A stretch of 64,000 bases of DNA from Bog-473 sp963764305 (GCA_963764305.1 CAVXSD010000005.1:1-64000); one strand, 5' to 3'; positions 34,391-43,688 are shown, counted from the first letter of the stretch. The notes: generated by a model not told the origin, from the letters alone. Translations and numbers: made by a program.

Positions 34391-34813
34391 TCACGCTTGG
34401 CTTGTTGGAGGTCCCACGGCTCTCGTTCGACCCGATTGCAAGGCAAACCAGATCAGTGGGATCTGAAGCGGAAGTCGGCACCACGTGATCACCTTGGCCC
34501 TCACATCATGGCCCTCCTGGGTCGTGATGGCGTCTTGAAGATTTGCGGGCCAAAGGACCAACAAGAGAGCGGCGGCGGCATACCCGGCCCAACGCTTTCG
34601 ACGCCTTAGGCCAAAAGCACAGATCAACTCTGCGACTCCACCGGCGTAGACCAAGGCCGTCGAGAACGGGAGGAAATGCGGCACGATCCCCGTGAAGGTG
34701 ACGGGGCGGATGAGGTGCACCACCCCGCTAACGGAGAACGCTGCCGCGACGATCCAGAGACCATAGGAGTAGCTCAAAAGCAAAGCCCGTCGGAGACCGC
34801 TGGTCATCTCCAC
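34391..34813 (-). CDS. DoxX-like membrane protein
   Basis: 140 residues with four hydrophobic segments: LWIVAAAFSVSGVVHLI, LPFSTALVYAGGVAELICAF, WAGYAAAALLLVLWPANLQD and a C-terminal LPLQIPLIWFAL. The motif GVVHLIRPVTFTGIVPHFLP is typical of DoxX/DoxD-like proteins, which are linked to thiosulfate or redox stress in some organisms. No partner gene nearby. Confidence 0.75.
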   Translation of the reverse strand: MEMTSGLRRALLLSYSYGLWIVAAAFSVSGVVHLIRPVTFTGIVPHFLPFSTALVYAGGVAELICAFGLRRRKRWAGYAAAALLLVLWPANLQDAITTQEGHDVRAKVITWCRLPLQIPLIWFALQSGRTRAVGPPTSQA

Positions 34814-35128
34814 GGCCGCACCCTATGGCGGTCGGGTGGCCCCGAACAGTGACAAATGCACTGCAGGATCCACCGCTGCACTGCTGGTCCTCAATAGCTT
34901 CGGGAACGCTGGTGGGTTCGGCCTGACTCGAAGTGCAGTGGCACCCTCGGGTGTCGTCGACGTAGCTCTTCCAGTCGCAAATTGAAAGCGGCACGTCCCG
35001 TCTCCGAGATGGGGCCCGGGTTGCTACCAACAGCCCGGACCGCCCGTCGCTCTAATCCGGAACGGCCGCGCCATGTTGTCGGGGGTGATCAAGGTGTCGA
35101 CCTGGCCCCGCCGCTTCATCGCATTACG
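34814..35128. other. Intergenic stretch, no gene seen
   Basis: 315 bases between the DoxX-like gene and the end of the Hsp20 gene, both on the minus strand. Short frames only. Confidence 0.4.
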
Positions 35129-35509
35129 TCAACTCGGTTGCATCGAGAGCGGGCCAGCGAGCGGTCCCCTCAAAACCCGGACTACCAGTTGACCGTTGGT
35201 GAGGCTGGCCTCGACGCGGTTGCCGTAACCCTGCGGGAGGTCGATCTCTCGTTCGTATCCCCCGTACTCCCACTCACGCAGTAGGTACTCCCGGGGCCCC
35301 GAACTCCGTAGGCGAGCCGAGATTCGAAGGAGGCCTGGGCTCAACTCGATCGTTACGTCGTCGGGCGTCACCGCTGGGAATGGTGCGACGACGATGAGAG
35401 CTTCGGGGGCCTCGTACACATTCACCGGAACCGACTGTGGGCGCATTGTCCTGCCGGTGGCGGCGGTGGTCTCTCTGACTTCCTCGTGGCTGGTCTGTTC
35501 GGGTGTCAC
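35129..35509 (-). CDS. Hsp20/alpha-crystallin small heat-shock protein
   Basis: The domain reads VPVNVYEAPEALIVVAPFPA, TPDDVTIELSPGLLRISARL, EWEYGGYEREIDLPQGYGNR and VEASLTNGQLVVRVLRG, the alpha-crystallin beta-sandwich including its final NGxLxV-type motif. GTG 35509 gives 126 residues; ATG 35446 (behind AGGA) would give 105. Small heat-shock proteins hold unfolded proteins. Monocistronic by position. Confidence 0.82.
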   Translation of the reverse strand: MTPEQTSHEEVRETTAATGRTMRPQSVPVNVYEAPEALIVVAPFPAVTPDDVTIELSPGLLRISARLRSSGPREYLLREWEYGGYEREIDLPQGYGNRVEASLTNGQLVVRVLRGPLAGPLSMQPS

Positions 35510-35654
35510 CTCGCGATCGTACTTCGGGCACGCAACCGGGCGTCCTTCGCCAGATCCCGCTCGGGACGCCGGTCGGACAGACCGCGTGGGTGCCGAAAAC
35601 CTCGTCCGTGACATGGCCCAGTTGGTTTGTACTCGTGCATCGGACTGCCGAGCC

Positions 35655-35735
35655 TGTCCGATCTTCGCAGTTGCGTTTCATCGGGACACCGGATGGACCT
35701 TGAGCGCCCCGAGGCGCCAACTGACGTGCGGTGGT
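35655..35735. repeat. Diverged dispersed repeat, copy 1
   Basis: The segment CCGATCTTCGCAGTTGCGTT with ACCTTGAGCGCCCCGAGGCG matches 39610-39680 at roughly three bases in four. No protein role is evident; it lies upstream of the Hsp20 gene. Confidence 0.4.
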
Positions 35736-35871
35736 GAAAGGACATCGCCTCGAGCTCGTCGCCGCGGGCTGGCGGAAGCGGAGGGCAGCCTGATCCCTGA
35801 GACGAGGGAACGGTGGACAGCGGCCCTGACAACGCCGGCACGTGGCCAGCACCGGATGACAGCATGGCTGT

Positions 35872-36261
35872 ATGGAAGTCTTGTCTAGCCGCACCATCAT
35901 CGCCACGGAGGACTTCGACCGGTCCAGGGCTTTCTACGAGGAGACCCTCGGACTCAGCGTCTACCGCGAGTACGGCTCGGCCGGAGCCGTGACCGGGGTC
36001 GTGTTCTTCCTCGGTGGCGGCTTCTTAGAGGTAACGCAAGGGTCGGCGCACAGAGCGGGAGACGCCGTCACGCTATGGCTCCAGGTGGCCGACCTGGCCG
36101 CCGAGGAGCGTCGGTTGCGCCAGGCCGGTGTCACGGTGAAGAAACCGGCCGGACGGATGGCATGGGGGCTCGACGAAATGTGGATCGAGGATCCCCACGG
36201 CATCGAACTTCGTCTGATTGAAGTTCCTCCCGAGCATCCCCTTCGGCGTCGGCTTAGCTGA
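35872..36261 (+). CDS. VOC-family (glyoxalase/bleomycin-resistance fold) protein
   Basis: 129 residues with the paired beta-alpha-beta-beta-beta pattern: TIIATEDFDRSRAFYEETLG, VVFFLGGGFLEVTQG, TLWLQVADLAAEERRLRQAG and EMWIEDPHGIELRLIEVPPE. Metal ligands would include the Glu in FLEV and the final Glu in IELRLIE. VOC proteins are dioxygenases, isomerases or resistance proteins; this one cannot be narrowed. Confidence 0.85.
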   Translation: MEVLSSRTIIATEDFDRSRAFYEETLGLSVYREYGSAGAVTGVVFFLGGGFLEVTQGSAHRAGDAVTLWLQVADLAAEERRLRQAGVTVKKPAGRMAWGLDEMWIEDPHGIELRLIEVPPEHPLRRRLS

Positions 36262-36672
36262 CGGGCCCGTCTCGCCACCTCCTCCTTCCCCTCCACCGAC
36301 GAAGGAAGCCCTCTGCGCTCTGCTTCGGGCGGCTTTGGACCTGTGGGTGCCGTAAACTCATCCGCCCAGCTCATGCGACGAGGCTGGGAAGTCCGCCAGG
36401 AGGCCTACGCTCGGCGACGATGGAAGTTCGCTGCGCCGAGTGTGGATGCGTGTTCGATGCCGGATCCCGTGCCTCGGTTTGCGGCCGAGTCGATTGCTGC
36501 TGTCAAGACGGTCCGATACGGGATGACCTGACGAGTGAGAGGTCGTGTGCCGAAGATCGACGAAAGGAATGACCCAAGCGGCGCTCAGGTACCCCTAAGG
36601 CTTGGTCACCATGACTGAGATGCTCTTCACACCGAAGGTCTTGGTAGTTCCCTGCGCCGAGTCGGAGATGAA
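36262..36672. other. Mostly empty stretch with a minus-strand gene tail near 36598-36720
   Basis: On the minus strand AGRIIYVAHGGG and RYHFISDSAQGTTKTFGVKS lead to a stop near 36598, looking like the C-terminus of a lost gene. Nothing else recognised. Confidence 0.3.
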
Positions 36673-36936
36673 GTGGTACCGCCGCCCACCGCCGCCGTGG
36701 GCCACATATATGATCCGGCCCGCCGAGGGAGGGAGCAACGATGGCGGGCGTTCACGCTGGCCGACCAGCACGGGCGGGCGGCCGGGCTCGAGGACTTCAT
36801 CGCCTGCACGGTCCCGGTGTTCTTCTATGTCGAGCCTGGGACCCCGACTGCACGGTGCAGACCTGCTTACTGCATCGTCGGGATGAACCCCGACCCGGTG
36901 GAGCGCCTCGCCGATGCCCTCCTCGGCGATGACTGA
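36673..36936 (+). pseudogene. Possible peroxiredoxin/BCP-like remnant
   Basis: The frame reads FTLADQHGRAAGLEDFIACT then VPVFFYVEPGTPT, recalling the AhpC/BCP beta-strand region (FxLxDQxG, VxxFY). The expected TPGCT cysteine region appears only in another frame as DPDCTVQTCLL. It ends overlapping the next start by 8 bases. Short and broken; low confidence. Confidence 0.3.
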
Positions 36937-38023
36937 GCCACGTGGGTCCGACGGCTCCCTGGTGCTGGCGTCGCCGATTTCGCTCACCGGCCGCTACGCA
37001 CACCTGGGCCGGCTGGCCGCCGCCGGGCTCCATCAGGCCGTCGAGGATGTGGCCCATCGCGGTGGTGTGCGCGTCGGCGGGCGGACGCTCACGCCCGAGG
37101 TGGTGGTGTTCGACGACGGCGGCACCCGGGCTGGCGTGCGCCACGCCCTCGACGTGCTCGCGCGCGCCGACCTCGTCATCGGACCGTACGGCAGCGACCT
37201 CGTGGTCGAGGCCGCCCGGTGGTCGGCGGAGCGGGCCCGGGTGCTGTGGAACCATGGTGGCAGCGCCGACGACGCGCAACGGATGTCTGGCGTGGTGTCG
37301 GTGCCAGCCCCGGCGAGCCGCTACCTCGTCGCCGTCCTCGAGGCGGTAGCCGACCGGGTGCCGGGCGCCCGGGTGCTCGTCGCCGCTGGCCGGGGCGCCT
37401 TCGGGAGCTCGGCGGGCCGTGGCGCGGGCGAGGGCGCGGCCCGGCTGGGCATGGGGGTCGTGGCGGTGGTGCCCCACGACGAGGTACCCGACGAGCCCGA
37501 CGCCGACGTTCTCCTGGCGGCGGGCTCTTTCGCCGACGACGTGGCGCTCATCCACCGACTTCGCCGGCGGCCCCCGGTGGTGGCGACGGTAGCCGCAGGG
37601 CTGGGCGCGTTCGCAGCCCACGTCCTGGCTGAGGGCGTGCTGGCCCCGTCCCAGTGGGAGGAGGGAGCCCGCTTCCACCCCGACGCTGGGCCCCGTCCCG
37701 CCGACGTCATGCGATCGCTGCGGGCCCGGGTAACGCCGTTCCTCCGGGCCCGACCCGGCGTCGGCGGCGTCGACTACCCAGCCGCCCAGGCCTATGCGGC
37801 GGTACTCATCGCGCTCCGCTGCGTGCAAGAGACGGGGGTGGTCGAGGACGCTGCCCTCTACGCGGCCGCCCGTCGGCTGCGCTGCACCACGTTCTTTGGC
37901 CGCTTCGGGCTCGGGTTCGATGGGTGTCAGGCCGACCACGCCATGCTCGTCGTTCAGTGGCGCGGGCACGGCAAGCGGCTGGTCTGGCCCCCGTCGCTGG
38001 CCGAAGTCCCGGTCGCAGTATGA
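36929..38023 (+). CDS. LivK-like type 1 periplasmic-binding fold protein without signal peptide
   Basis: About 364 residues from ATG 36929. ISLTGRYAHLGRLAAAGLHQ, LTPEVVVFDDGGTRAGVRHA and DLVIGPYGSDLVVEAARWSA are the start of the branched-chain amino-acid-binding fold; YPAAQAYAAVLIALRCVQET and TTFFGRFGLGFDGCQADHAM match the C-terminal lobe. There is no signal peptide or lipobox, so it should stay in the cytoplasm. No transporter genes flank it. A cytosolic ligand sensor or acyl-amide (AmiC-type) regulator is more likely than a transport component. Confidence 0.75.
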   Translation: MTEPRGSDGSLVLASPISLTGRYAHLGRLAAAGLHQAVEDVAHRGGVRVGGRTLTPEVVVFDDGGTRAGVRHALDVLARADLVIGPYGSDLVVEAARWSAERARVLWNHGGSADDAQRMSGVVSVPAPASRYLVAVLEAVADRVPGARVLVAAGRGAFGSSAGRGAGEGAARLGMGVVAVVPHDEVPDEPDADVLLAAGSFADDVALIHRLRRRPPVVATVAAGLGAFAAHVLAEGVLAPSQWEEGARFHPDAGPRPADVMRSLRARVTPFLRARPGVGGVDYPAAQAYAAVLIALRCVQETGVVEDAALYAAARRLRCTTFFGRFGLGFDGCQADHAMLVVQWRGHGKRLVWPPSLAEVPVAV

Positions 38024-38712
38024 CGGGGGCTGCGCCGGCTACTCACTCGAGGGCGAGCAGAAGTGGGGCCGCAAAGTAGCCGGTGGGCGGGGCGGCTCCG
38101 GGCCGCCGCCGCCGAGGAGACAGGTCTTGGGCGCCGCTGCCGACGCCTACGCCTCGCTGGCCTGAGGGACCGGGCCCCGCAGATCATGCGGGTCCACAAA
38201 TACTTTCACGCCGAGTGGTAGCCGCTACCTGCTTGAATCCGCCTTAGCCCCAGGAGGCGGATCCCCCCCATCCCCCAGCACTGCCTGATTGAGATCGGGA
38301 CTGATGCCGGCTCAGGAGGGCGGCCGCGCGCGCCACCCTCGGAGGTGTCCATCCCACGGCACGACCTAGACCCAAGCGTGCGCTCTCGCGCCCCGAGTCA
38401 GGCCTCGCCTCCGTACTCGTCCTGGTTTCCGGACTGCCCGCTATCGATCACGCGGCCATGCGCAGCGCGATAGGCCGGATAGTCGTCTCGTGATCCGAGC
38501 GCTTGGCAGGCGTCGCCAAGGTCGCACTCACCGATGCTCTCGCCGTACTCAACCAGAAGGCCATCACATACCCCCGTCATGTGCTCCATCGTAAGTAACC
38601 GGCGGGCCCGGTCAGGTAAGCGCTCGGTGCCCCAAACCTTCGATCCCATAGAGCCTGTCGCGCAACACCCGTAGATCCACCCGCGTTTTGTGCTGGAGGC
38701 GATGATCGGGGC
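38024..38712. other. Gene-poor stretch
   Basis: A minus-strand frame at 38398-38649 (83 residues, ending GQSGNQDEYGGEA) is the only candidate; it has no recognised motif and may be chance. Otherwise nothing seen. Confidence 0.3.
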
Positions 38713-38900
38713 ATGGCCTACCGCTTCTTGCCCGCCAAGGGTAACCAGCTCTATCTCATGCCTCCCAGCCTGAGGGACTGCCAGGCCGAACGGCCACCTG
38801 GCGCTGTTCTGCTTCGACGTGGTCGACGAGCTCGACTTGTCGGGCTTCTACGAGCGCTCCAAAGAACCCAGCGCCAAATCACACCGTGCCGTCGTGGGGC
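38713..38900 (+). pseudogene. IS1182-family transposase, N-terminal remnant
   Basis: ATG 38713 begins MAYRFLPAKGNQLYLMPPSL RD, then after a frame change GHLALFCFDVVDELDLSGFY ERS. This is the opening of IS1182-type DDE transposases. The catalytic part is missing, so the copy is dead. Confidence 0.65.
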
Positions 38901-39004
38901 CTCGGACGCCGGCGCTGGCACAATGCTGGGGGCGAGGAGCCCGGCATCGGAAAATCGAACACTAGTGGTTGGCGCTCGTGTGGCCGACGACGGGCGGGTG
39001 CCGC

Positions 39005-39080
39005 TCAGGCAGCGCGCTCGTACTCGTAGACGATGCCGCCGAGGACGTCACTGCGGTTGACCCTGCCGCCGGTGTTCAAG
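39005..39080 (-). pseudogene. Possible transposase C-terminal remnant
   Basis: The minus-strand reading LNTGGRVNRSDVLGGIVYEY ERAA and a stop at 39005 resembles the end of integrase-core transposases (LGGLxxEYxxAA). Only about 25 codons; family uncertain. Confidence 0.35.
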
Positions 39081-39865
39081 ATCACCGGCCGGGCCTCGTT
39101 GCGCCGCCGTAAGGTTGGCTGCGGTGGAAACACTTCAAGGCGTTCCCCTGCCTCTGCACAACTCGCTCACCCGAGAGACCAGCGAGTTCACCCCATGCCA
39201 GCCCCCTGGGGTGGGGATTGAACGCCTGGAAAAGGTGCAGTTACTTTCCATTTTGACCTATCACTGCGGGCCCGAAGGGTCCATAGTCGGAGAAGAAGGT
39301 TGTTCTTCTACCGAAGGAGGTGAGGCATCTGGCCGGTCGGACCTGTGCAGAGCGCCTCCCTGACTCTGGATCATTGGGTGACCTGACGTTGCCCGAGCGG
39401 GGCTGAACCTCGAAGCCAACTGACGACAATCGACCTGGCAGGATCTTGCTGGGGTCCAGTCGTGAAAATCTCGGCATTTTGAGCCGTACCGAGGGTTCCG
39501 ATCCATACGTTCCGAGGCGTACAACCGAGGAACAGCGCCCGCCTTCCCGAACAAGGAATGCGGGCGTTGTCGCGAGGATCCAGGGCTGCATCAGCACGGC
39601 GGCGGTTTGTCCGATGTTCGCGGTTGCGTTCCATCGCGACGCCAGATAGACCTCGAGAGCCTCGAGGCTCCAGCAACCTTGCATTCGTGGTTTTGACTGG
39701 CCGTTGGGCGCGGGGCCAGCCGGTTCAGGTACAGCTGGAGGTGGCCAGCCTCGAGACTATCCGACGCCGACTCAAGGCAGCGCGGATTGGGAATGAGCTC
39801 CGTTCCGAGTTGTGGGCGAAGAGGCCAGTCGACGACGGTTGAGTCGGCGGGTGGCCTGAACCATG
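39081..39865. other. Gene-poor stretch with diverged repeat copy 2 (39592-39680)
   Basis: It contains a segment matching 35655-35735 (CCGATGTTCGCGGTTGCGTT with TCGAGAGCCTCGAGG). One GGGGATTGAAC near 39216 looks like a CRISPR-repeat end but occurs once. No credible gene. Confidence 0.35.
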
Positions 39866-40309
39866 TCAGCCCTCCTGACGCGGATCCTGGATTTGATGGA
39901 GAACCCTCGCCACGATTGACTCAGCGGCGTCATTGATCGCCTTTTTGCTCTCCTCAGCCTTCGCTGTTACACCGGCCTGGGACACGACGCGGGCGACGGG
40001 GTTGATCTCGGTCGAACCGTTGAGATCGGCGGGAAGAAAGCAGGCGTCGAGTTCGTGCGAAGCGAGCAGCTCGAGCGTGGCCGCCAGGATCTGCCGGGCG
40101 GCCGCCGGCTGATTGTCGGGGCCGATCTCCGAGGGTGCCAGGTAGGCCTCGACATCGTGCAGGATGGCCACGATGGCCGTCTCCACTCCCACCACTTCTG
40201 GGATGCGGTAGCTCTCAAGGAGAATCGGAAGCCATACCGATTTGGCGCCCTCGATCGCCGTGTCAAGCCTCGGGTCGTTGGTGGCAGACATGATGTTCAG
40301 GCTATCCAT
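39866..40309 (-). CDS. Hypothetical helical protein at the island edge
   Basis: 147 residues (or 141 from the second Met), mostly helical: LDTAIEGAKSVWLPILLESY, VETAIVAILHDVEAYLAPSE, ARQILAATLELLASHELDAC and EESKKAINDAAESIVARVLH. No signal, membrane segment or known motif. Coding-like composition. It ends island III just left of cassette D. Confidence 0.55.
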   Translation of the reverse strand: MDSLNIMSATNDPRLDTAIEGAKSVWLPILLESYRIPEVVGVETAIVAILHDVEAYLAPSEIGPDNQPAAARQILAATLELLASHELDACFLPADLNGSTEINPVARVVSQAGVTAKAEESKKAINDAAESIVARVLHQIQDPRQEG

Positions 40310-40353
40310 TGATTCACGCAGCCACCTCGGTAGCCCAGATCGGCGGTGGGTTT

Positions 40354-40760
40354 ATCGTTCCGTCGTCTGCCGGCAACCAGCACCGCCGCATCTGGGTGGT
40401 TGATGTCCTGTCGCTCGCCGAGGAACGTGATCGTCACCAAGCGGGAACGAACGGCATTCGCTGCGCATTACGAGAGCCTGCCGATCGGACGTGACTACCC
40501 GATCCGCGGGCAGGTCCAACAGGGGCCCGTCCGGCGTGACCTTACGTGACCTTATCGAGAGGGAAGCGGAGGGATCGTGAGGGAACCTGAGGGGATCGAA
40601 ACGCCGCTACCAGCAAAGTCCTCGGAAAGGAGCTGGTCAAAAGGCTGAGAACCGTACTTTCGCAATGTAGAGGCCGAGGGTTCGAGTCCCTTCACCTCCA
40701 CGAAAAGCCCAGGTCAGAGGGCTAAAGTGGGTTCCCCCAGAAGGTCACAAAGCACCGTTG
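40354..40760 (+). repeat. Att cassette D (tRNA-Ala 3' half at 40655-40701)
   Basis: The order is the same as in cassette B: left segment CGTTCCGTCGTCTGCCGGCA, tandem arm at 40536-40555, conserved block, tRNA-Ala 3' half (intact anticodon arm and T arm, final A lost from CCA), then the right segment AGCCCAGGTCAGAGGGC. Confidence 0.8.
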
Positions 40761-41102
40761 AGCGCTACGTGCTTTGTCGTAGAGCTCGAAGATGCGAGTT
40801 GGCCGCACTCACCAAAGAACCAGGTCACAAGCCGACGGCCGGATCTCCGTCACAGTGGGACGTGCGACTGGGCGGCGCGTGTCTTTACGTGTCTTTACGG
40901 GCAGATTGGCCGTCCGGTAACTCGACGGTTCGCGATGGGTCAAGGGCGCTGTAGCGAACACCAAGTTGGTCGGCGAGTCGGAGGGCGCCGGTCTCCCACT
41001 CGCACTCCGCACGAGTGCCCGACCGATCAGCGAGCGTCAAGAAGAGCCTTCATAAAATCCAGGGCGAATCACTCTTCGCTCATGCCCAGGTATCCTGGCC
41101 AT
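40761..41102 (+). repeat. Right extension of cassette D with variant arm GTGTCTTTAC x2
   Basis: GTGTCTTTAC is repeated perfectly in tandem at 40879-40898, in the place and spacing where other cassettes have GTGACCTTAC/GTGACCTTAT. The rest up to the next gene holds no recognised feature. Confidence 0.6.
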
Positions 41103-41297
41103 ATGGCTGCAGTGCGTCCGATCATGACCGGTGACGAGTGGGCGGCCGCGGTTATCGACAGCCCGCCGACGCCCGATGACGTGACCATCACCCTCGACGG
41201 CCGGCGAATCGACTCCAAAGAAAAGGCGATCGCCTGGCTGGCCGAGATCGAGGCCGACCGTGCAGCTGGCAAAACGGCTGCCGATACCTTTGCCTGA
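41103..41297 (+). CDS. Small antitoxin-like protein
   Basis: 64 residues from ATG 41103: MTGDEWAAAVIDSPPTPDDV, TITLDGRRIDSKEKAIAWLA, ADRAAGKTAADTFA. Its end overlaps the following nucleotidyltransferase gene by 38 bases, a layout typical of toxin-antitoxin operons. No DNA-binding domain is obvious, so it may act by direct binding to the toxin. Confidence 0.6.
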   Translation: MAAVRPIMTGDEWAAAVIDSPPTPDDVTITLDGRRIDSKEKAIAWLAEIEADRAAGKTAADTFA

Positions 41298-41832
41298 TCA
41301 GTCCCGTCCGGACGTCAGCCGCATTACGGAGGTTCTCGATCGCAATGGCGTCGACTACCTGGTGATCGGGGGAGTGGCTACCCAGGCCTACGGAGCCGAG
41401 CGACCCACCGGGGATTTCGACTGCGTGGTCCGGCGCACAGGCGAGAACTTCGACCGACTGGCTGCCGCCATGCGCGAGTTGAATGCGCGCCTGCGGGTCG
41501 AGGGACTCAGTGACGAAGAGTCGGCCGCCCTGCCCGTCCAGTTGGACGGCCTGATGCTCAGTCGATCGCAGATCTCGACGTGGGCGACCGATGCCGGACA
41601 CCTCGACGTGCTGGTTGACATGGTCAACCGCCAGGGACACCGACAGCGGTACGAGGAGCTTGAAGGTGCCGCCGAAGAGCTCACTGTCGCCGGTATCAAG
41701 GTCCGGGTGGCCGGCCTCGACGACATCATCGCCTCGAAGGAATACGCCGGGCGACCCAAAGACAATGAAGCGCTCGCCGAGCTCTACCGCCTCCGTGACC
41801 GCTCGACAGATGACAGGACCCCGTCCGAGTAA
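41260..41832 (+). CDS. Nucleotidyltransferase, probable toxin of a TA pair
   Basis: 190 residues. VDYLVIGGVATQAYGAERPT GDFDCVV carries the nucleotidyltransferase signature (GG then a D-x-D pair as DFDCVV), with a second acidic position in GHLDVLVDM. Such stand-alone enzymes act as MNT/AbiEii-like toxins or antitoxins on tRNA or partner proteins. It lies at the left end of island IV next to cassette D, as the AbiE pair does in island I. The start may be further in, near GTG/ATG options after 41290. Confidence 0.72.
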   Translation: MQLAKRLPIPLPDQSRPDVSRITEVLDRNGVDYLVIGGVATQAYGAERPTGDFDCVVRRTGENFDRLAAAMRELNARLRVEGLSDEESAALPVQLDGLMLSRSQISTWATDAGHLDVLVDMVNRQGHRQRYEELEGAAEELTVAGIKVRVAGLDDIIASKEYAGRPKDNEALAELYRLRDRSTDDRTPSE

Positions 41833-41863
41833 CCGATCGTGGTTGCGATTACGTGCGCTTGAC

Positions 41864-41900
41864 AGCTTTCGTCGTCTGCACCGAGCTTCAGGGTCGGTGA
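41864..41900 (+). repeat. Fragment of the cassette left segment
   Basis: CGTCGTCTGCACCGAGCTTC followed by AGGGTCGGTGATG matches the beginning of cassettes C, D and F. The rest of the cassette is missing here. Confidence 0.55.
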
Positions 41901-41938
41901 TGGCCAGTCGCTCGCTCTGTGTTCGGGCGACGAAGCGC

Positions 41939-42749
41939 TCATGTCGCGAATTGGGCTCGACGAGTTCGATGCCAGGTGGCGTAGACCCGCCCAATCCCGT
42001 ACCAGACGGCGCTGAAGATTCCGACGAAGAAGCCGACCGGCCAGTTGACCTCGTAGGCGCTGGCGAGCGCCGCCCACACGGTGATCAGCGCGATAACAAC
42101 CGATCCGGCTATCGCGAAGTCAGGCCGATCGCTGAAGCATCGTGCTGCAGCGGGAGGCCCGATCATCAGCGTGAAGATCAAGAGGGCGCCGACGACCGGG
42201 ACCGTCATGGTGGTGGCGCACGCCAGGACCACGAGAAATGCCATCTCGGTGCGATGCGGTTGGATGCCCCTGGCCGCCGCGATCTCCGGGACGATCGAGG
42301 TAAGCATCAGACGCCGATAGAGCGTCGGCAACTGCGAGGATGCAGACCAGGCCGAGAACCGCAACCGGCAGGATCTTGCTGGAGCTGACGCCCAGGATCT
42401 CGCCGAAGAGGAGGGAGAAGATCTGGGGCTCGTACTCGGTGCTCTGGCTCAAGAACGCGGCACCGAGGGCCAGCATCATGACCAGCGCGAGCGCCGTGAC
42501 CACGTCGGCTCTGCCGCGCCGGCTGAGCGATCCGATGCCGAGGGCGGCGAGCAGCGAGAAGACGCCCAGGCCGATGAGTGGGTTGATGCCGACGAGATTG
42601 GCGCCGGCGGCGCCGGCGAAGGCGCCATTGGGGATGGCATGGGCGGGGAAGGCCGAGCCCCGAAGGACGACGAAGAAGCCGACCACCCCGGCGACGATCG
42701 CCACGATGGTGCCGACCTCCCATGCGTTGGTCATGAAGCCCGAGAACAT
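41939..42749 (-). pseudogene. Metal ABC transporter permease 2 (ZnuB/TroD type), frameshifted
   Basis: From ATG 42749: FSGFMTNAWEVGTIVAIVAG, FFVVLRGSAFPAHAIPNGAF, LIGLGVFSLLAALGIGSL. A frame break follows near 42310, after which TSIVPEIAAARGIQPHRTEM, VVGALLIFTLMIGPPAAARC complete the family pattern, ending at 41939. It is in the same open frame as permease 1 upstream, with no stop between them. Two permease genes occur in Tro/Mnt-type manganese, iron or zinc importers. Confidence 0.75.
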
Positions 42750-43682
42750 CAGACCGCCGCGCCGAGCGGCGTCGGATCCCTGTCGCTGGCGGACGTCAGC
42801 CCGAGTTGGCTCGCCTCCGTCGCGGCGGCCGGCGAGTCGCCGCACGACCGAGAGGCCCGAAGCGAGATAGAGCACGAACACGATGGCCACGATGAAGAAG
42901 CTCACGGGGAGACCCTGACTCGACGGATCCCAGTAGGCGCTGTCGTAGGCGAAGAGGATGCCGAGCCACGTCGTCGAGACCCCGAGGAGGCAGGCAACCA
43001 CCATCGCGGTGCGCAGGCTCCGGGTGACGCGCAGAGCAGTGGCTGCAGGCCCGATGAGCAGGGCGGTCGAGAGGATCGACCCGACGGCGATGGACGACAG
43101 GCCGACCGAGACGGCAAGAGCGAGCATGAACAACAGGCCGACGGTGCGCAGGCTGATGCCCCGGGCCGAGGCAAGCTCCGGGCTGATCGAGCTCAGGAAC
43201 AGCGGCCGGTAGATCACGCCGACGACGAGCAGCGTGGCCGCGCTGAGGACGACGACCGTGGGAACAGTGGACGGGTCAATGGTAAAGATCGACCCGAACA
43301 GGATCTGCTGGGTCGCTCCGGTCGTCGCGCTCCTGGTCGTGTCGAGATACAAGAACAAGGCAGAGAAGCCCGTCGCCGCCCCCAGCACGATCCCGGTTGC
43401 CACGTCTCGGCTCCGCGCCCGCTCGACCCCGATCAGTTCCATCGCACCCCCGCCGACGACCCCGCCGGCGATGAAGCCCGTGAGAGGGCTGAGTCCCAGC
43501 AGGAAGGCGCCGGAGCCTCCCGTCGTGGCGACGTCGGTCAGCGCATGGCCGGCGAAGGACTGGCTTCTGACCACCGTGAAGACACCGACGATCGCCGAGA
43601 CGATCGCCGTGAAGGCGCCGATCTCTGCCGCAGTGCGGACCGGTCCGCTCGAGAAGAAGCCGGGCTCGAAGAGGAGATGCAC
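42750..43682 (-). CDS. Metal ABC transporter permease 1 (ZnuB/TroC type)
   Basis: From ATG 43682, with eight to nine hydrophobic segments: TAAEIGAFTAIVSAIVGVFT, RSQSFAGHALTDVATTGGSG, FIAGGVVGGGAMELIGV, ELASARGISLRTVGLLFMLA and SILSTALLIGPAATALRV. The conserved pattern matches ABC-3 family permeases. It follows the ATPase gene by 6 bases. The frame reads through into permease 2 (after GSDAARRGGL), which could mean a fused polypeptide or a lost stop. Confidence 0.85.
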
Positions 43683-43688
43683 GCGGCT

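Noticed and set aside
39190..39240. Possible CRISPR repeat (CCCCTGGGGTGGGGATTGAAC)
   Set aside because: It occurs once; there is no second repeat at regular spacing and no cas gene in the window.
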